NCBI RefSeq assembly: GCF_963665245.1
Contig: NZ_OY762267.1
Coordinates: forward strand, 4,250,001-4,314,000
Source of the DNA: an uncultured Paludibaculum sp.
GTDB taxonomy: Bacteria > Acidobacteriota > Terriglobia > Bryobacterales > Bryobacteraceae
DNA: 64,000 nt
Direction of reading: 5' to 3'
This document shows, one piece after another, positions 47,342 through 56,079 of the stretch. The position numbers and the translations under genes were made by a program. The notes under the pieces are model-generated. The model made no database searches. It had not been told where the DNA came from and saw only the letters and a list, made by a program, of their open reading frames with translations. Each line of letters starts with the position of its first letter. Position 1 is the stretch's first letter.

Positions 47342-48985
47342 CTACTGCAAATTCGTGAGTTCCATACCCCAGCGCTTGCTGACCACCGTGAACATCACCC
47401 CGCCGTTGCTGGCTGGCGCGGCGCCGAAGCCATCGACAAAGGCAAAGTTGATGCGGTAGCTATTTACGCCATCGGGCGCCAACCGGAACATCTGCGGCTG
47501 CACTGCCGGCTGGCACGGAGATTGATACAGGTAGTAAGTCGTGATGTTCCACCTCTGCTCCGCGCAATGGCCGGTTTCCATGCTGACGAAGCGCACCGTC
47601 GAGTTGGGAACCGGGGCCGTCGTGGCAACCACCCATCTCCGGGGCGGCGCCTGAATGCTGGGTGCACCGAGGGTTGTCAGCTTGCCCGCCGCGCCCCCCG
47701 TCTGCCATTGAGCCCCGGTGCCCTCGGCCGTAACCGTCGTCGTGTTCAGCGTGCGCCACACCGTGGCGTCCGTGATGGAGATCTCCAGCCTGGATCGGCC
47801 CGGCATCTTCGCGATCGAGTAGTGGCCTCGCTCGGCCGGCGCCAGGTACATGTTCTCGCCCGCCCCGGCGTAAAGCCGAAACGCCTGCGCCACGGAATCA
47901 TTGAAGTTGGCGTGGCAGACGGCCTGCACGAGTCGAGCGCCGCTGGCCTCCACACACAGTCCGTTGCGTTCATGCCGCAACTGGTAGACCGGAGCCCCCA
48001 TCCACTTCACCGGCCAGAAGATCCAACTGTCCACGGGACCGGACCCGAGCGTGAATGCGTGCAACTCGGCGCCCGGCTTGTCCACATCGCCCTGTAGCGT
48101 CCAGACCGGGCTGAGGTCATGCTCCGACGTCGCCACCGGACCCCGCCGATACGACGTGGACAACCCGATCTTCCCGTCATAGGTCACCCACCCGTATCGC
48201 ACGCCGCCGTCCACTGGAAACAAAGAGGTTATCCGGGAACTCTTTCCGCCTGTGGACCCCAGAAAGACCGCGTCGCCATAGGCATGCACGCCTCCGTCCT
48301 GCTCCAGCATCCAGTACCCGTTCACGGTCCCGCCCGCCGTCCGGCTCAGCACCAGGCCGTTGTACTTGCGGTTGAAGTGGCCACCAGTGGATCCGAAGAA
48401 CACCGCGTCGCCCCGGGCATGCACGCCGCCGTCGTTCTTCAGGATGTAGTAGCCCTTCCCGCTGGGAGTCGGCGCAATGGCCGTCCCATAGATATGGGCC
48501 TCTCCCCGGGCGTCGCCGTAGGGCTGGGCTGTGCCCACCGTCCACACCTGCCCGTCATAGCCCAGCGCCCAGAAGCCCCCGCCGTCCGGCGAGGCAGCCG
48601 CATGGCTGATGTATTCCATGCTGCCCGGACTCGCGGGGTAGTTGCTGCACTTCGACAGGTGCCCCTCACAAAGCATCGGAGCTTCCCCCCGTGCGTGGAT
48701 CTCGCCACGCTTCGAGATCACCCAGTAGCCGTTCTTGCCCGGAACGCCCACAATGCTGCCGGGCGCATCGACACTTTCAAACACCGGAGCCCCGCCCGAC
48801 ACGATCGTCCTGCCGCTGTTCACTTTGTCGTTCACCTGGATCCAGAGGCCCCCATTGGGTGCCTGCGCCACGCTGGTGACGTAAAGATTGCCATCATAGT
48901 GATCAGCCGCGCCAACCTGGGGGCTGAAGGCGAACGCCGCCGCCATCAGGACAATCGCGCTACGAATCAGTCGAATTGGTGTCAT
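47342..48985 (-). CDS. Family B secreted propeller/lectin-like protein B5, 547 aa
   Basis: Start at 48985 with AAGGAAG upstream; signal peptide MTPIRLIRSAIVLMAAAFAF, cut after VGA. Propeller repeats (PGKNGYWVISKRGEIHARGE, PSGKGYYILKNDGGVHARGD, VNGYWMLEQDGGVHAYGDAV) are followed by the ricin-like half (RNGLCVEASGARLVQAVCHA with QAFRL). From the sixth repeat to the end, DNA and protein are nearly identical to B6 with no insertion or deletion, whereas the N-terminal part differs much more. This gene alone among the B copies lacks the upstream module and starts 122 bp after the B6 stop, so it may depend on read-through from B6. Confidence 0.78.
   Translation of the reverse strand: MTPIRLIRSAIVLMAAAFAFSPQVGAADHYDGNLYVTSVAQAPNGGLWIQVNDKVNSGRTIVSGGAPVFESVDAPGSIVGVPGKNGYWVISKRGEIHARGEAPMLCEGHLSKCSNYPASPGSMEYISHAAASPDGGGFWALGYDGQVWTVGTAQPYGDARGEAHIYGTAIAPTPSGKGYYILKNDGGVHARGDAVFFGSTGGHFNRKYNGLVLSRTAGGTVNGYWMLEQDGGVHAYGDAVFLGSTGGKSSRITSLFPVDGGVRYGWVTYDGKIGLSTSYRRGPVATSEHDLSPVWTLQGDVDKPGAELHAFTLGSGPVDSWIFWPVKWMGAPVYQLRHERNGLCVEASGARLVQAVCHANFNDSVAQAFRLYAGAGENMYLAPAERGHYSIAKMPGRSRLEISITDATVWRTLNTTTVTAEGTGAQWQTGGAAGKLTTLGAPSIQAPPRRWVVATTAPVPNSTVRFVSMETGHCAEQRWNITTYYLYQSPCQPAVQPQMFRLAPDGVNSYRINFAFVDGFGAAPASNGGVMFTVVSKRWGMELTNLQ
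47380..48220. repeat. Near-identical tract shared by B5 and B6, copy 1
   Basis: About 840 bp matching 49146-49986 at a constant offset of 1766 bp with scattered substitutions only. It covers the 3' half of both genes. Confidence 0.8.
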
Positions 48986-49107
48986 TTTTGTAGTCTTCCT
49001 TACACGTTCTGAGCTGTTTTGAGCCTGTTTTGCTGCCATCCTCAGCCTCCACACACCGGTCGCATCCGCAACCCAAGCCTGCGGAGCATTGCCGGTTTGA
49101 CCGCGTC

Positions 49108-50742
49108 CTAAGGCAGATTGCTGAGTTCCATACGCCAGCTCCTGCTGGCCACCGTGAACATCACCCCGCCGTTGCTGGCCGGCGCCGCGCCGAAGTTATC
49201 CACGAAGGCGACGTTGATGCGGTAGGTATTGACGCCATCGGGCGCCAACCGGAACGTCTGCGGCTGCACCGCCGCCTGGCACGGAGATTGATACAGGTAG
49301 TAAGTCGTGATGTTCCACTTAAACTCCGCGCAATGACCGGTTTCCATGCTGACGAAGCGCACCGTCGAGTTGGGAACCGGGGCCGTCGTGGCAACCACCC
49401 ATCTCCGGGGCGGCGCCTGAATGCCGGGTGCACCGAGGGTTGTCAGGTTGCCCGCCGCGCCCCCCGTCTGCCATTGAGCCCCGGTGCCCTCGGCCGTAAC
49501 CGTCGTCGTGTTCAGCGTGCGCCACACCGTGGCGTCCGTGATGGAGATCTCCAGCCGGGACCGCCCCGGCATCTTCGCGATCGAGTACTGGGCCCGCTCG
49601 GCCGGCGCCAGGTACATGTTCTCGCCCGCCCCTGCGTAAAGCCGAAACGCCTGCGCCACGGAATCATTGAAGTTGGCGTGGCAGACGGCCTGCACCAATC
49701 GGGCGCCGCTGGCCTCCACGCACAGCCCGTTGCGTTCATGCCGCAACTGGTAGACCGGTGCCCCCATCCACTTCACCGGCCAGAAGATCCAACTGTCCAC
49801 GGGACCGGACCCGAGCGTGAATGCGTGCAACTCGGCGCCCGGCTTGTCCACATCGCCCTGCAGCGTCCAGACCGGGCTGAGGTCGTGCTCCGAAGTCGTC
49901 ACCGGGCCCCGCCGATACGACGTGGACAACTCGATCTTCCCGTCATAGGTCACCCACCCATAGCGCACGCCGCCGTCCACCGGAAACATCGATGTGGCGC
50001 GCGGAGTTTTGCCGCCGCCGGAACCCAGAAAGACAGCATCGCCGTAAGTGTGCACGCCCCCGTCTTCTTCCAGCATCCAGTACCCATTCACCGTCCCGCC
50101 CGCGGTTCGGCTCAGCACCAACCCTGTATAGTCCCGTGTGTAATGACCCCCCGTGGAGCCAAAGAACACCGCGTCGCCGCGCACATGCACCCCGCCATCG
50201 GTCTTCAGGATGTAGTAGCCATTGCCGGATGGCGAGGCCGCGATCGCCGTCGCTACATGCTTGTCCTCGTACGCGTCGCCGTGGAACGCCGCCGTCCCCG
50301 CGGTCCACACCTGGCCGGACCGGCCCAGTGCCCAGAAACCCCGTCCATCGGGTGTCGCCGCGGCATGGGTCACGTACTGTTTGTCATTGGGCGTCACCGG
50401 GAATCCCGAGCACTTCGACAGGTGTCCCTCACACAGCGCTGGCGCCTCGCCGCGCGCGTGGATGTCGCCATTCTTCGAGATCACCCAATATCCGTTCTTC
50501 CCCGGAATACCCACGATGGTGCCAGCCGCGTTGACGTTCTCATACATCGGGGCCCCTCCGGTGGCCACGGTCCGGCCGACGTTGACCGTATCGTTCACTT
50601 GAATCCACAAACCGCCATTGGGCGCCTGCGCAACGCTGGTGACATACACGTTGAAATCGTGCGAATGGGCCGCCTGAACGCCTGGATTGAGGCTGAGCAC
50701 GGCCAGTGCCGCCTGAATGGTGAGTCGAATCGAAGTCCGCAT
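49108..50742 (-). CDS. Family B secreted propeller/lectin-like protein B6, 544 aa
   Basis: Start at 50742 with GAGGA upstream; signal peptide MRTSIRLTIQAALAVLSLNP, cut after VQA. Six propeller-type repeats (PGKNGYWVISKNGDIHARGE, GFWALGRSGQVWTAGTAAFH, PSGNGYYILKTDGGVHVRGD, VNGYWMLEEDGGVHTYGDAV and others) cover about 25-295. The ricin-like half carries Cys and Gln at RNGLCVEASGARLVQAVCHA with QAFRL, and METGHCAEFKWNITTYYLYQ with QTFRL. A good upstream module lies 28 bp before the start. It is the first B gene after A3, separated from it by a terminator. Confidence 0.78.
   Translation of the reverse strand: MRTSIRLTIQAALAVLSLNPGVQAAHSHDFNVYVTSVAQAPNGGLWIQVNDTVNVGRTVATGGAPMYENVNAAGTIVGIPGKNGYWVISKNGDIHARGEAPALCEGHLSKCSGFPVTPNDKQYVTHAAATPDGRGFWALGRSGQVWTAGTAAFHGDAYEDKHVATAIAASPSGNGYYILKTDGGVHVRGDAVFFGSTGGHYTRDYTGLVLSRTAGGTVNGYWMLEEDGGVHTYGDAVFLGSGGGKTPRATSMFPVDGGVRYGWVTYDGKIELSTSYRRGPVTTSEHDLSPVWTLQGDVDKPGAELHAFTLGSGPVDSWIFWPVKWMGAPVYQLRHERNGLCVEASGARLVQAVCHANFNDSVAQAFRLYAGAGENMYLAPAERAQYSIAKMPGRSRLEISITDATVWRTLNTTTVTAEGTGAQWQTGGAAGNLTTLGAPGIQAPPRRWVVATTAPVPNSTVRFVSMETGHCAEFKWNITTYYLYQSPCQAAVQPQTFRLAPDGVNTYRINVAFVDNFGAAPASNGGVMFTVASRSWRMELSNLP
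49146..49986. repeat. Near-identical tract shared by B5 and B6, copy 2
   Basis: Counterpart of 47380-48220; the boundary towards the 5' half is fairly sharp near the sixth propeller repeat. Confidence 0.8.
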
Positions 50743-50770
50743 CTGTTCCTCTTTTTGAAAACCTTGCTGA

Positions 50771-50836
50771 CCCTATCGTGCGCGCTTGGGCCGCACAGGA
50801 CCATGGTTTGGGCGTGACTTCGCCGTCAACCAATAT
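50771..50836 (-). promoter_or_regulatory. Conserved upstream module of B6
   Basis: In plus orientation: CCCTATCGTG (50771-50780), 20 bp, CCATGG (50801-50806), 24 bp, CAATAT (50831-50836). Identical in all three motifs to the B2 module. Confidence 0.65.
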
Positions 50837-50956
50837 CTGCTGTTTTCTCAATGAATTGGCGGCTCCGGTGAATCGCTCCGCGAGGCTCTGAAGGGCTGGT
50901 CAGGCGGTGTCCGGCCTCATAGACCGGAGAACTGCGGCCAGCAGCGATCCACAAAC

Positions 50957-50984
50957 AAAAAAGCGGGGCTCCGTAGAGCCCCGC
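50957..50984 (-). terminator. Rho-independent terminator after A3
   Basis: On the minus strand GCGGGGCT-6 nt-AGCCCCGC is followed by six T residues (50962-50957). It lies about 25 bp after the A3 stop, so A3 is probably transcribed apart from B6. Confidence 0.85.
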
Positions 50985-51007
50985 GCTTTCGACTGTGACC
51001 GGTTGTG

Positions 51008-53812
51008 TTACGGCAGGACGCACCCGCCGTAGCCGTACTGGGGAGAGTCCGCGCCCGATCGGATGGGCAGGGCGCCCATCGTGAACCAGACGTCTTTCGG
51101 CATGGCGAACTGGCCGTTGGCCTGCTCGGTTCCGAAGAGCATCAATCCCAGATCGGCGCCCGGAGTCTGGACGGTCATGAGCTTCGACTCGTTGTCCTTG
51201 ATCGGTGTGGCGATCTGGAACAGGTCGTACTTGCCGTTGGGCGGGAAGCTCGAAAACGCCGTTGAGGAGTTCGGCGACGGCGAATCCGTGTAGACGCCCC
51301 GGCACTGCGGCGTGCATGAACCGAAGCTGCACTCTTCCTTCATCGATCCGACTTTCAGGGGATCCGTCGTGCTGGTGAACCAGTAGGCGTCGTGCGAGTA
51401 GTAGGTGCGCATGAACGTCGTGTAGAAGAACCGGTTGGCTCCCAACTGGAGCGTTGGGCTGTGATCAAGCACGGTGTAGTCGTCGAGGAACCATTTTGAC
51501 TTGATCGCCAGGCTGAGGATTTGCAGCCGGTTCCAGTCGGACACGGCGAGGTCCATGATCTGGTCATAGGCGCGATCGGCGTTGCCGACCCACGTGACGT
51601 AATTGAAGACGAAGTCTTTGATCGTGGTATTGACCGCGTAGCCTGCCGTCGGCACCCCGTTGTTGTTCACATCCATGGCGCCGGTGGAACCGACCGCGAT
51701 CACCAACTCGCCCAACATCCCCTCGATCGGGGCGAACAGCGGGTTGCCCATCGCCGCTTGATTCGGAGTCAGCGCCGAGGACTGGTACACAAGATCGTCG
51801 AAGCTGAAGCCGATGGATCCGCTTTGGTTGACCCAGGGCGACTGATTGAGAGTGATCGTATTGCTGGTCACCCAGGCTGGCATCCAGGCGTTGTCGTTTT
51901 CGATCAGCCGCCCCAGCAGATTGGCGCCGGTGGTGCTGGTGCCCAGGAAGGGAAGAACCTGGGCGAGGGCCCCGAACTCGGCACGCAACTGCTTGGCGAC
52001 GCCCGACAGGTCGGACTCCGTGAACGCATAGCTCTCGCCGGTATCCGGATTGGTGTAAGTGCCCCCAACCGGGTAGGCGAAAGCCGGATCGGCGTCCGGA
52101 TTGACTTTGGTCAGCAGGCTGGCGCCGGCAGAGGTGTAGATGTAGCGGATGTCGTCGGTGGGACCGGCGGGCAATTTGTCCGGCCAGACCACGTGCAGAA
52201 TCCGGTTGCTGAGGTACTTGTAGGCGTTCACGCGGCTCGTGCTGTCCATCATGGGCCAGGCGGAGTTCGGGAGCCAGATTGTCTTCAGGAAGCTCGCGTC
52301 GATCGGCGAAGACGAGGACAAGTCAGCCTGCGCGGTGTACATCGAGCGGTACAGGTAGTATTTGTCCCGTCCAAGGGAGCCAACCAACTGTCCGGTCTGG
52401 CCGTTATCGCTGGGCGTCATCGAGAACGGCACGCGCCGGTTGGGCAGCGCGATGGCGACCGTCGGATCGGGAGTAACCAGGGCGGCCATCGCCGATTGGT
52501 CAGTGCTCATCTGCTGAATAGTGGTGTACGGGACACCCATGGAAGCCAGGGTAGTGACCAGCGGGTTGAGGTTCTGCGGCAAGCTGAGTCCGGGCTGCTT
52601 GCCCCACCCGATGACCACCGCCATCTGCCGCCACGTGAGGTTGCTCAGCAGGGTGTTCATGGCGGTAAGATCCGAGGCTTTCGTGGCGTCATAGACCACG
52701 CCCTGGGTTCCGGCCAGCGGCGCGAACGTGTTGCGTGTGAAGGGGAAAACCCAGAAACCGGTGGTGGGCACGGCGGACGGCACGGCGAACCTCTGGCCAT
52801 CGAAGGTGGCGCGCTTGTTCGGGCCGTCGATCGAATAGGTGATGTAGTCAACGGGGTGGTAGTCGAAGAGGCTGTGGCCGTTCCGGGTGAGTGCGCCCTG
52901 AATCTGTGTCAGGGAGGTCTCGTTTACCTCGTAGCCGGTGTTGTAGGACTCCATGGCCACGCCGTAAGCGGCCTTACCGATGCCGAGCACCATGTAGCCA
53001 TAAGGCACTTCCGCCGACGGCGCATTGCCGCGAAAATCGGTGCCCCCGATCGGCAGAGTGTTCAGATTCTGCCAGTCCGCATTGTAGGTGGAGTTCGTAC
53101 CGAACACAGCAAACTGGGTGGAAGGAACCGCTTTGAGCGCGGCGTCGACATCCGGGGTGTTGAGACAGGTCGTGGCGACTTCGTTCAGATTGTTCCGATC
53201 GATCTGGACGAGCGTGTACGTGTAACCCCGTCCTCCGCACAATGGCGGTTGGGCCGGATAGTTCCTGGTGACTCCATGCAGACCGTTGCTGGAGATCTGG
53301 AACCACGGCTCGCCGGTGCTTCGATAGCCGCCGGGCGTCAGGGTCGTGAAGTTGTAGTTCGGCTGGGGCAATGCGGAGATGTCGCCGTCATTGACGCCGG
53401 TGGGATTTCCCGGAGTCCAGGCAAACACAACGCGGGCGCGGGTCGTGTTGGCGCCCCAGCCCTTGATGCGTATGCGGAGGACGTTCTGCCCCTTGATGAG
53501 CCCGTCTGCCTGAGTCAGCAGCGCCGTTTCGGTGCAAACCGATCCCCGGCACGCAGCCTTGACCGCAAATTGGCCAGTGATGTCCTTGCCGTTGAGGGCG
53601 GCGGCGAGGGTGTGCCGGATCGCCTCCGGCCGGATCTGTATCTCTACCAGCATGCTTTGGCCGTTCAGTTGAGCGCCCGCCTTGGGGCTGGTGATAGTGA
53701 GCAACGGTGCCCGCTGGGCACTGGGCGTGGTGGGGGACGCTGCGTAACCCACCGAAGCCAGCGCCAGCAAGGCGGCCAGGCGGCGGGAGCAGGCCCCGGA
53801 TATCATCTGCAT
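51008..53812 (-). CDS. Family A secreted protein A3, 934 aa
   Basis: Start at 53812; signal peptide MQMISGACSRRLAALLALAS. The Ig-like domain (LLTITSPKAGAQLNGQSMLV, LNGKDITGQF, DGLIKGQNVLRIRI) is followed by the ILEI/FAM3-like segment (YTLVQIDRNNLNEVATTCLN, TYNADWQNLNTLPIGGTDFR, GYMVLGIGKAAYG). Family blocks recur: SFLKTIWLPNSAWPMMDSTS, RVNAYKYLSNRILHVVWP and MPKDVWFTMGALPI. It is the most divergent of the three A proteins; the SSGLLDPR block of A1/A2 is replaced. It lies 80 bp after the winged-helix/TPR regulator on the same strand, and its leader overlaps the regulator stop. A2 and A3 share leader motifs (CCCTGATAA, TGTCCCCC and GGCGCTGGA). Confidence 0.77.
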   Translation of the reverse strand: MQMISGACSRRLAALLALASVGYAASPTTPSAQRAPLLTITSPKAGAQLNGQSMLVEIQIRPEAIRHTLAAALNGKDITGQFAVKAACRGSVCTETALLTQADGLIKGQNVLRIRIKGWGANTTRARVVFAWTPGNPTGVNDGDISALPQPNYNFTTLTPGGYRSTGEPWFQISSNGLHGVTRNYPAQPPLCGGRGYTYTLVQIDRNNLNEVATTCLNTPDVDAALKAVPSTQFAVFGTNSTYNADWQNLNTLPIGGTDFRGNAPSAEVPYGYMVLGIGKAAYGVAMESYNTGYEVNETSLTQIQGALTRNGHSLFDYHPVDYITYSIDGPNKRATFDGQRFAVPSAVPTTGFWVFPFTRNTFAPLAGTQGVVYDATKASDLTAMNTLLSNLTWRQMAVVIGWGKQPGLSLPQNLNPLVTTLASMGVPYTTIQQMSTDQSAMAALVTPDPTVAIALPNRRVPFSMTPSDNGQTGQLVGSLGRDKYYLYRSMYTAQADLSSSSPIDASFLKTIWLPNSAWPMMDSTSRVNAYKYLSNRILHVVWPDKLPAGPTDDIRYIYTSAGASLLTKVNPDADPAFAYPVGGTYTNPDTGESYAFTESDLSGVAKQLRAEFGALAQVLPFLGTSTTGANLLGRLIENDNAWMPAWVTSNTITLNQSPWVNQSGSIGFSFDDLVYQSSALTPNQAAMGNPLFAPIEGMLGELVIAVGSTGAMDVNNNGVPTAGYAVNTTIKDFVFNYVTWVGNADRAYDQIMDLAVSDWNRLQILSLAIKSKWFLDDYTVLDHSPTLQLGANRFFYTTFMRTYYSHDAYWFTSTTDPLKVGSMKEECSFGSCTPQCRGVYTDSPSPNSSTAFSSFPPNGKYDLFQIATPIKDNESKLMTVQTPGADLGLMLFGTEQANGQFAMPKDVWFTMGALPIRSGADSPQYGYGGCVLP

Positions 53813-53892
53813 GGAGATTTGTTCCTTGTCTTAGGGCGGCGTCCAGCGCCTCCCCACTGAATAAGTGGGGGACAACAGCAGGCGGGAAATTA

Positions 53893-55656
53893 TCAGGGGT
53901 GGGCGGGGAATTCGCGCGGCAGGTTCATCTGCCGGTGGATCCGGGCAAACGCCGGCTCCGCGCGGAGTGTATCGAAGGGCGGCAACTGGGAATGCAGGGG
54001 CAGATTCACATCGTGCAACTCGGCCGCCTTTTCCAGCCATTTTAGCGCCTGGGCGCGCTCCCCCAGGCCAACATAGCCCAAGGCCATGGTCACGGGCCGC
54101 ACGTGCTCCGAGCTTTGCAGTTGCGCCAGACGGCGGAAGCAGTCGCGGGCTTCGCTGGAACGCCCCAAGCCGGAGTAGGCGTGGATCATTCCCGTCAGGG
54201 CGATGGGAAGCGGTGTCGCCGCGTAAGCGCGCTCCAGCGCCGCCAGTGCATCGGCGTACCTCTCCACGGCGAGCAATGCCGCGGCATAGACCAACAGGCC
54301 AAGAGCGAATTCGGAGTTGCCCTCCAGCAGGTCTTCGCTTTCCCTGAGCGATTCGGCGGAACGGTTGGCGAACAACAGGATCTGCGCGCGCTCACTGCGC
54401 AGGAAGAGCGACGATGGCTCGATTGCCAGCGCCCGGTCGACATGCTGCAGCGCCTCCTGGTGCCGGCCTTCGGCCAGCAGCACCATGGCGTACAGATGCT
54501 CGGCGTGAGCCGATTGAGGATTGTAGTCGAGGGCGGCCTTTAGCCGTTCCTCCCCCTCTGTCCAGTTCCAGTCGTGCAGCGCCAGGATGGCGCCCATCGT
54601 CGCGTGGGCTTGCGCCTGCGCGGGATCGAGAGCCAACGCCTGGACCGCGTAGCTGGTTGCCAGCTTGGCCGCATCCTGCGAGGGAAGGTGCTCGAAGAAG
54701 TCCAGCCGCCGGTAGGTCTCCGCCAGGCCTGCAAACGGCGCGGCCCACGACGGGGCCTCGGTAATCGCGGCGAGAAACCAATCGATGGCTCTCATCAGTG
54801 ATTTTGGGGCGCGCACGGACAATAGGTAGTTTGCTTTGAGATATGCCTCATACGCCGTGGGACTGATCCGAACCGGCTCCGGTGCATGCTCCGTCCGCAG
54901 GGCTCGGGAGGTAGAGGTCACTATCGCCTGCGCCACTTCTCTTTGCAGGAACAGAATGTCATGCAAGTCGCGATCGTAGGTTTGCGCCCAGAGATGCCGG
55001 TCCGCTTGCGCATCGAGCAGCCGGACGGAGATCCGGATCCGGTCTCCGGAGCGAAGAATCGAACCCTCCACGATCGACTGTACGTCCAACTCCTGCGCGA
55101 TCTGCCGGAGGCTGAGTGACGATTTCCGGTAGTGCAGCATGGTGAGGTGCGAGATCACGCGCAGGCCCGACTGCTGGGCCAGCTCCGTAATCAGCATGTC
55201 CGTCAGGCCGTCGGCGAAGTACTGTGTCTCGGTGTTGCCGGAGAGGTCCCGCAGCGGGAGAACCGCAATGCCCGGGGTGCCCTTCGGTGAGTCCACTTCG
55301 ATGATCGGAGCGATCAGCCGATACCCTTTGCGGGCGACCGTCTCAACATAGGTCGGTGAAGCCGCATTTTCCCTCAGCGCCTGGCGGAGCTTCATCACCG
55401 CCGTATTGATGCTGCCTTCGAAGTCAACGAAATAGTCGTCCGGCCAAAGCGTCCGTTGGATCTCCAGCCTGGATACGAATCGCCCCCGGTGCACAAGCAG
55501 CAGCTTGAGGATCTCGAACGGCTGCTGCTGCAGCTTGATCGGCACGCCCTTGCGGCGCAACTCCTGCTTCTCCAGGTCGACGTCGAACACGCCGAAGCGG
55601 AAGAGATTCCCGGCCGGCGCGCCCCCGTCGGCCCTTCGAAAATCGCTTGAGTTCAT
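53893..55656 (-). CDS. Winged-helix / TPR transcriptional regulator, 587 aa
   Basis: The start has GGGAGGG about 10 bases upstream. Residues of about 17-112 are an OmpR/CadC-type winged helix (FRFGVFDVDLEKQELRRKGV to YVETVARKGYRLIAPI). About 125-260 is a TolB-N/FlgO-like domain found in such regulators (GIAVLPLRDLSGNTETQYFA, QSIVEGSILRSGDRIRISVR). From 270 to 570 there are TPR-type helical repeats (AEHLYAMVLLAEGRHQEALQ, LGYVGLGERAQALKWLEKAA). No membrane segment is seen, unlike the two PD40 regulators. Its stop is 81 bp from A3, same strand, so it may be co-transcribed with A3 and could control the A/B array; that link is inferred from position only. Confidence 0.87.
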   Translation of the reverse strand: MNSSDFRRADGGAPAGNLFRFGVFDVDLEKQELRRKGVPIKLQQQPFEILKLLLVHRGRFVSRLEIQRTLWPDDYFVDFEGSINTAVMKLRQALRENAASPTYVETVARKGYRLIAPIIEVDSPKGTPGIAVLPLRDLSGNTETQYFADGLTDMLITELAQQSGLRVISHLTMLHYRKSSLSLRQIAQELDVQSIVEGSILRSGDRIRISVRLLDAQADRHLWAQTYDRDLHDILFLQREVAQAIVTSTSRALRTEHAPEPVRISPTAYEAYLKANYLLSVRAPKSLMRAIDWFLAAITEAPSWAAPFAGLAETYRRLDFFEHLPSQDAAKLATSYAVQALALDPAQAQAHATMGAILALHDWNWTEGEERLKAALDYNPQSAHAEHLYAMVLLAEGRHQEALQHVDRALAIEPSSLFLRSERAQILLFANRSAESLRESEDLLEGNSEFALGLLVYAAALLAVERYADALAALERAYAATPLPIALTGMIHAYSGLGRSSEARDCFRRLAQLQSSEHVRPVTMALGYVGLGERAQALKWLEKAAELHDVNLPLHSQLPPFDTLRAEPAFARIHRQMNLPREFPAHP

Positions 55657-56079
55657 GCGCTGATTCCCTCCCGGATCATGGGTGTTTGCGACCCCATAAG
55701 AATAGGGGCACAGGCAGCGCTACAACTCATCACCCGGAAGAAGTATCCAAAGAACCCGAAACGCCAAACGCATCACAGGACCAGCTTCCCTGGACGAAAT
55801 TGCCAACCGGCCGTAGCCCCGCCTCTCCCCCCTCGCGCCAGGCTTCCCCAGCGCCGTCAATCGGCCCGCGCCATGCCTCCGGCCGTTGATCGCCGCCTGC
55901 AACCAACACAAAATAAACGGAGCATGGATCCGCACCGAGCGGTCGTCTACCGGCTGTGCGGCTTCTGCCGCAGGCTGCTCACAGACACGACCTGAATCGG
56001 CCCAGTTTCCGCCCGGGCGATCGCCTGGGCCGGGCAATTACCCATTGAATCGGAGTTTTAAGTCTGATAAAAAACGGAC
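55657..56079. other. Divergent intergenic region, no gene recognised
   Basis: About 420 bp between the divergent starts of the winged-helix/TPR gene and the 56080 gene. It must contain promoters for both. No hairpin or repeated motif was noticed. Confidence 0.5.

Noticed and set aside
49030..50817. A 595-aa plus-strand frame spanning B6 and its flanks
   Set aside because: Antisense to B6; its translation is His/Arg/Val-rich and its conservation among B copies is explained by the sense genes.
33165..53812. The A/B array as a biosynthetic, CRISPR-like or phage-tail cluster
   Set aside because: No enzymes, short regular repeats, structural phage genes, integrase or attachment sites were found; every member is a secreted protein of two families.
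51521..53860. A 779-aa plus-strand frame opposite A3
   Set aside because: Very long, but it mirrors third-codon GC bias of the A3 gene. A3 has paralogues, a signal peptide and a terminator; similar antisense frames occur opposite B genes for the same reason.
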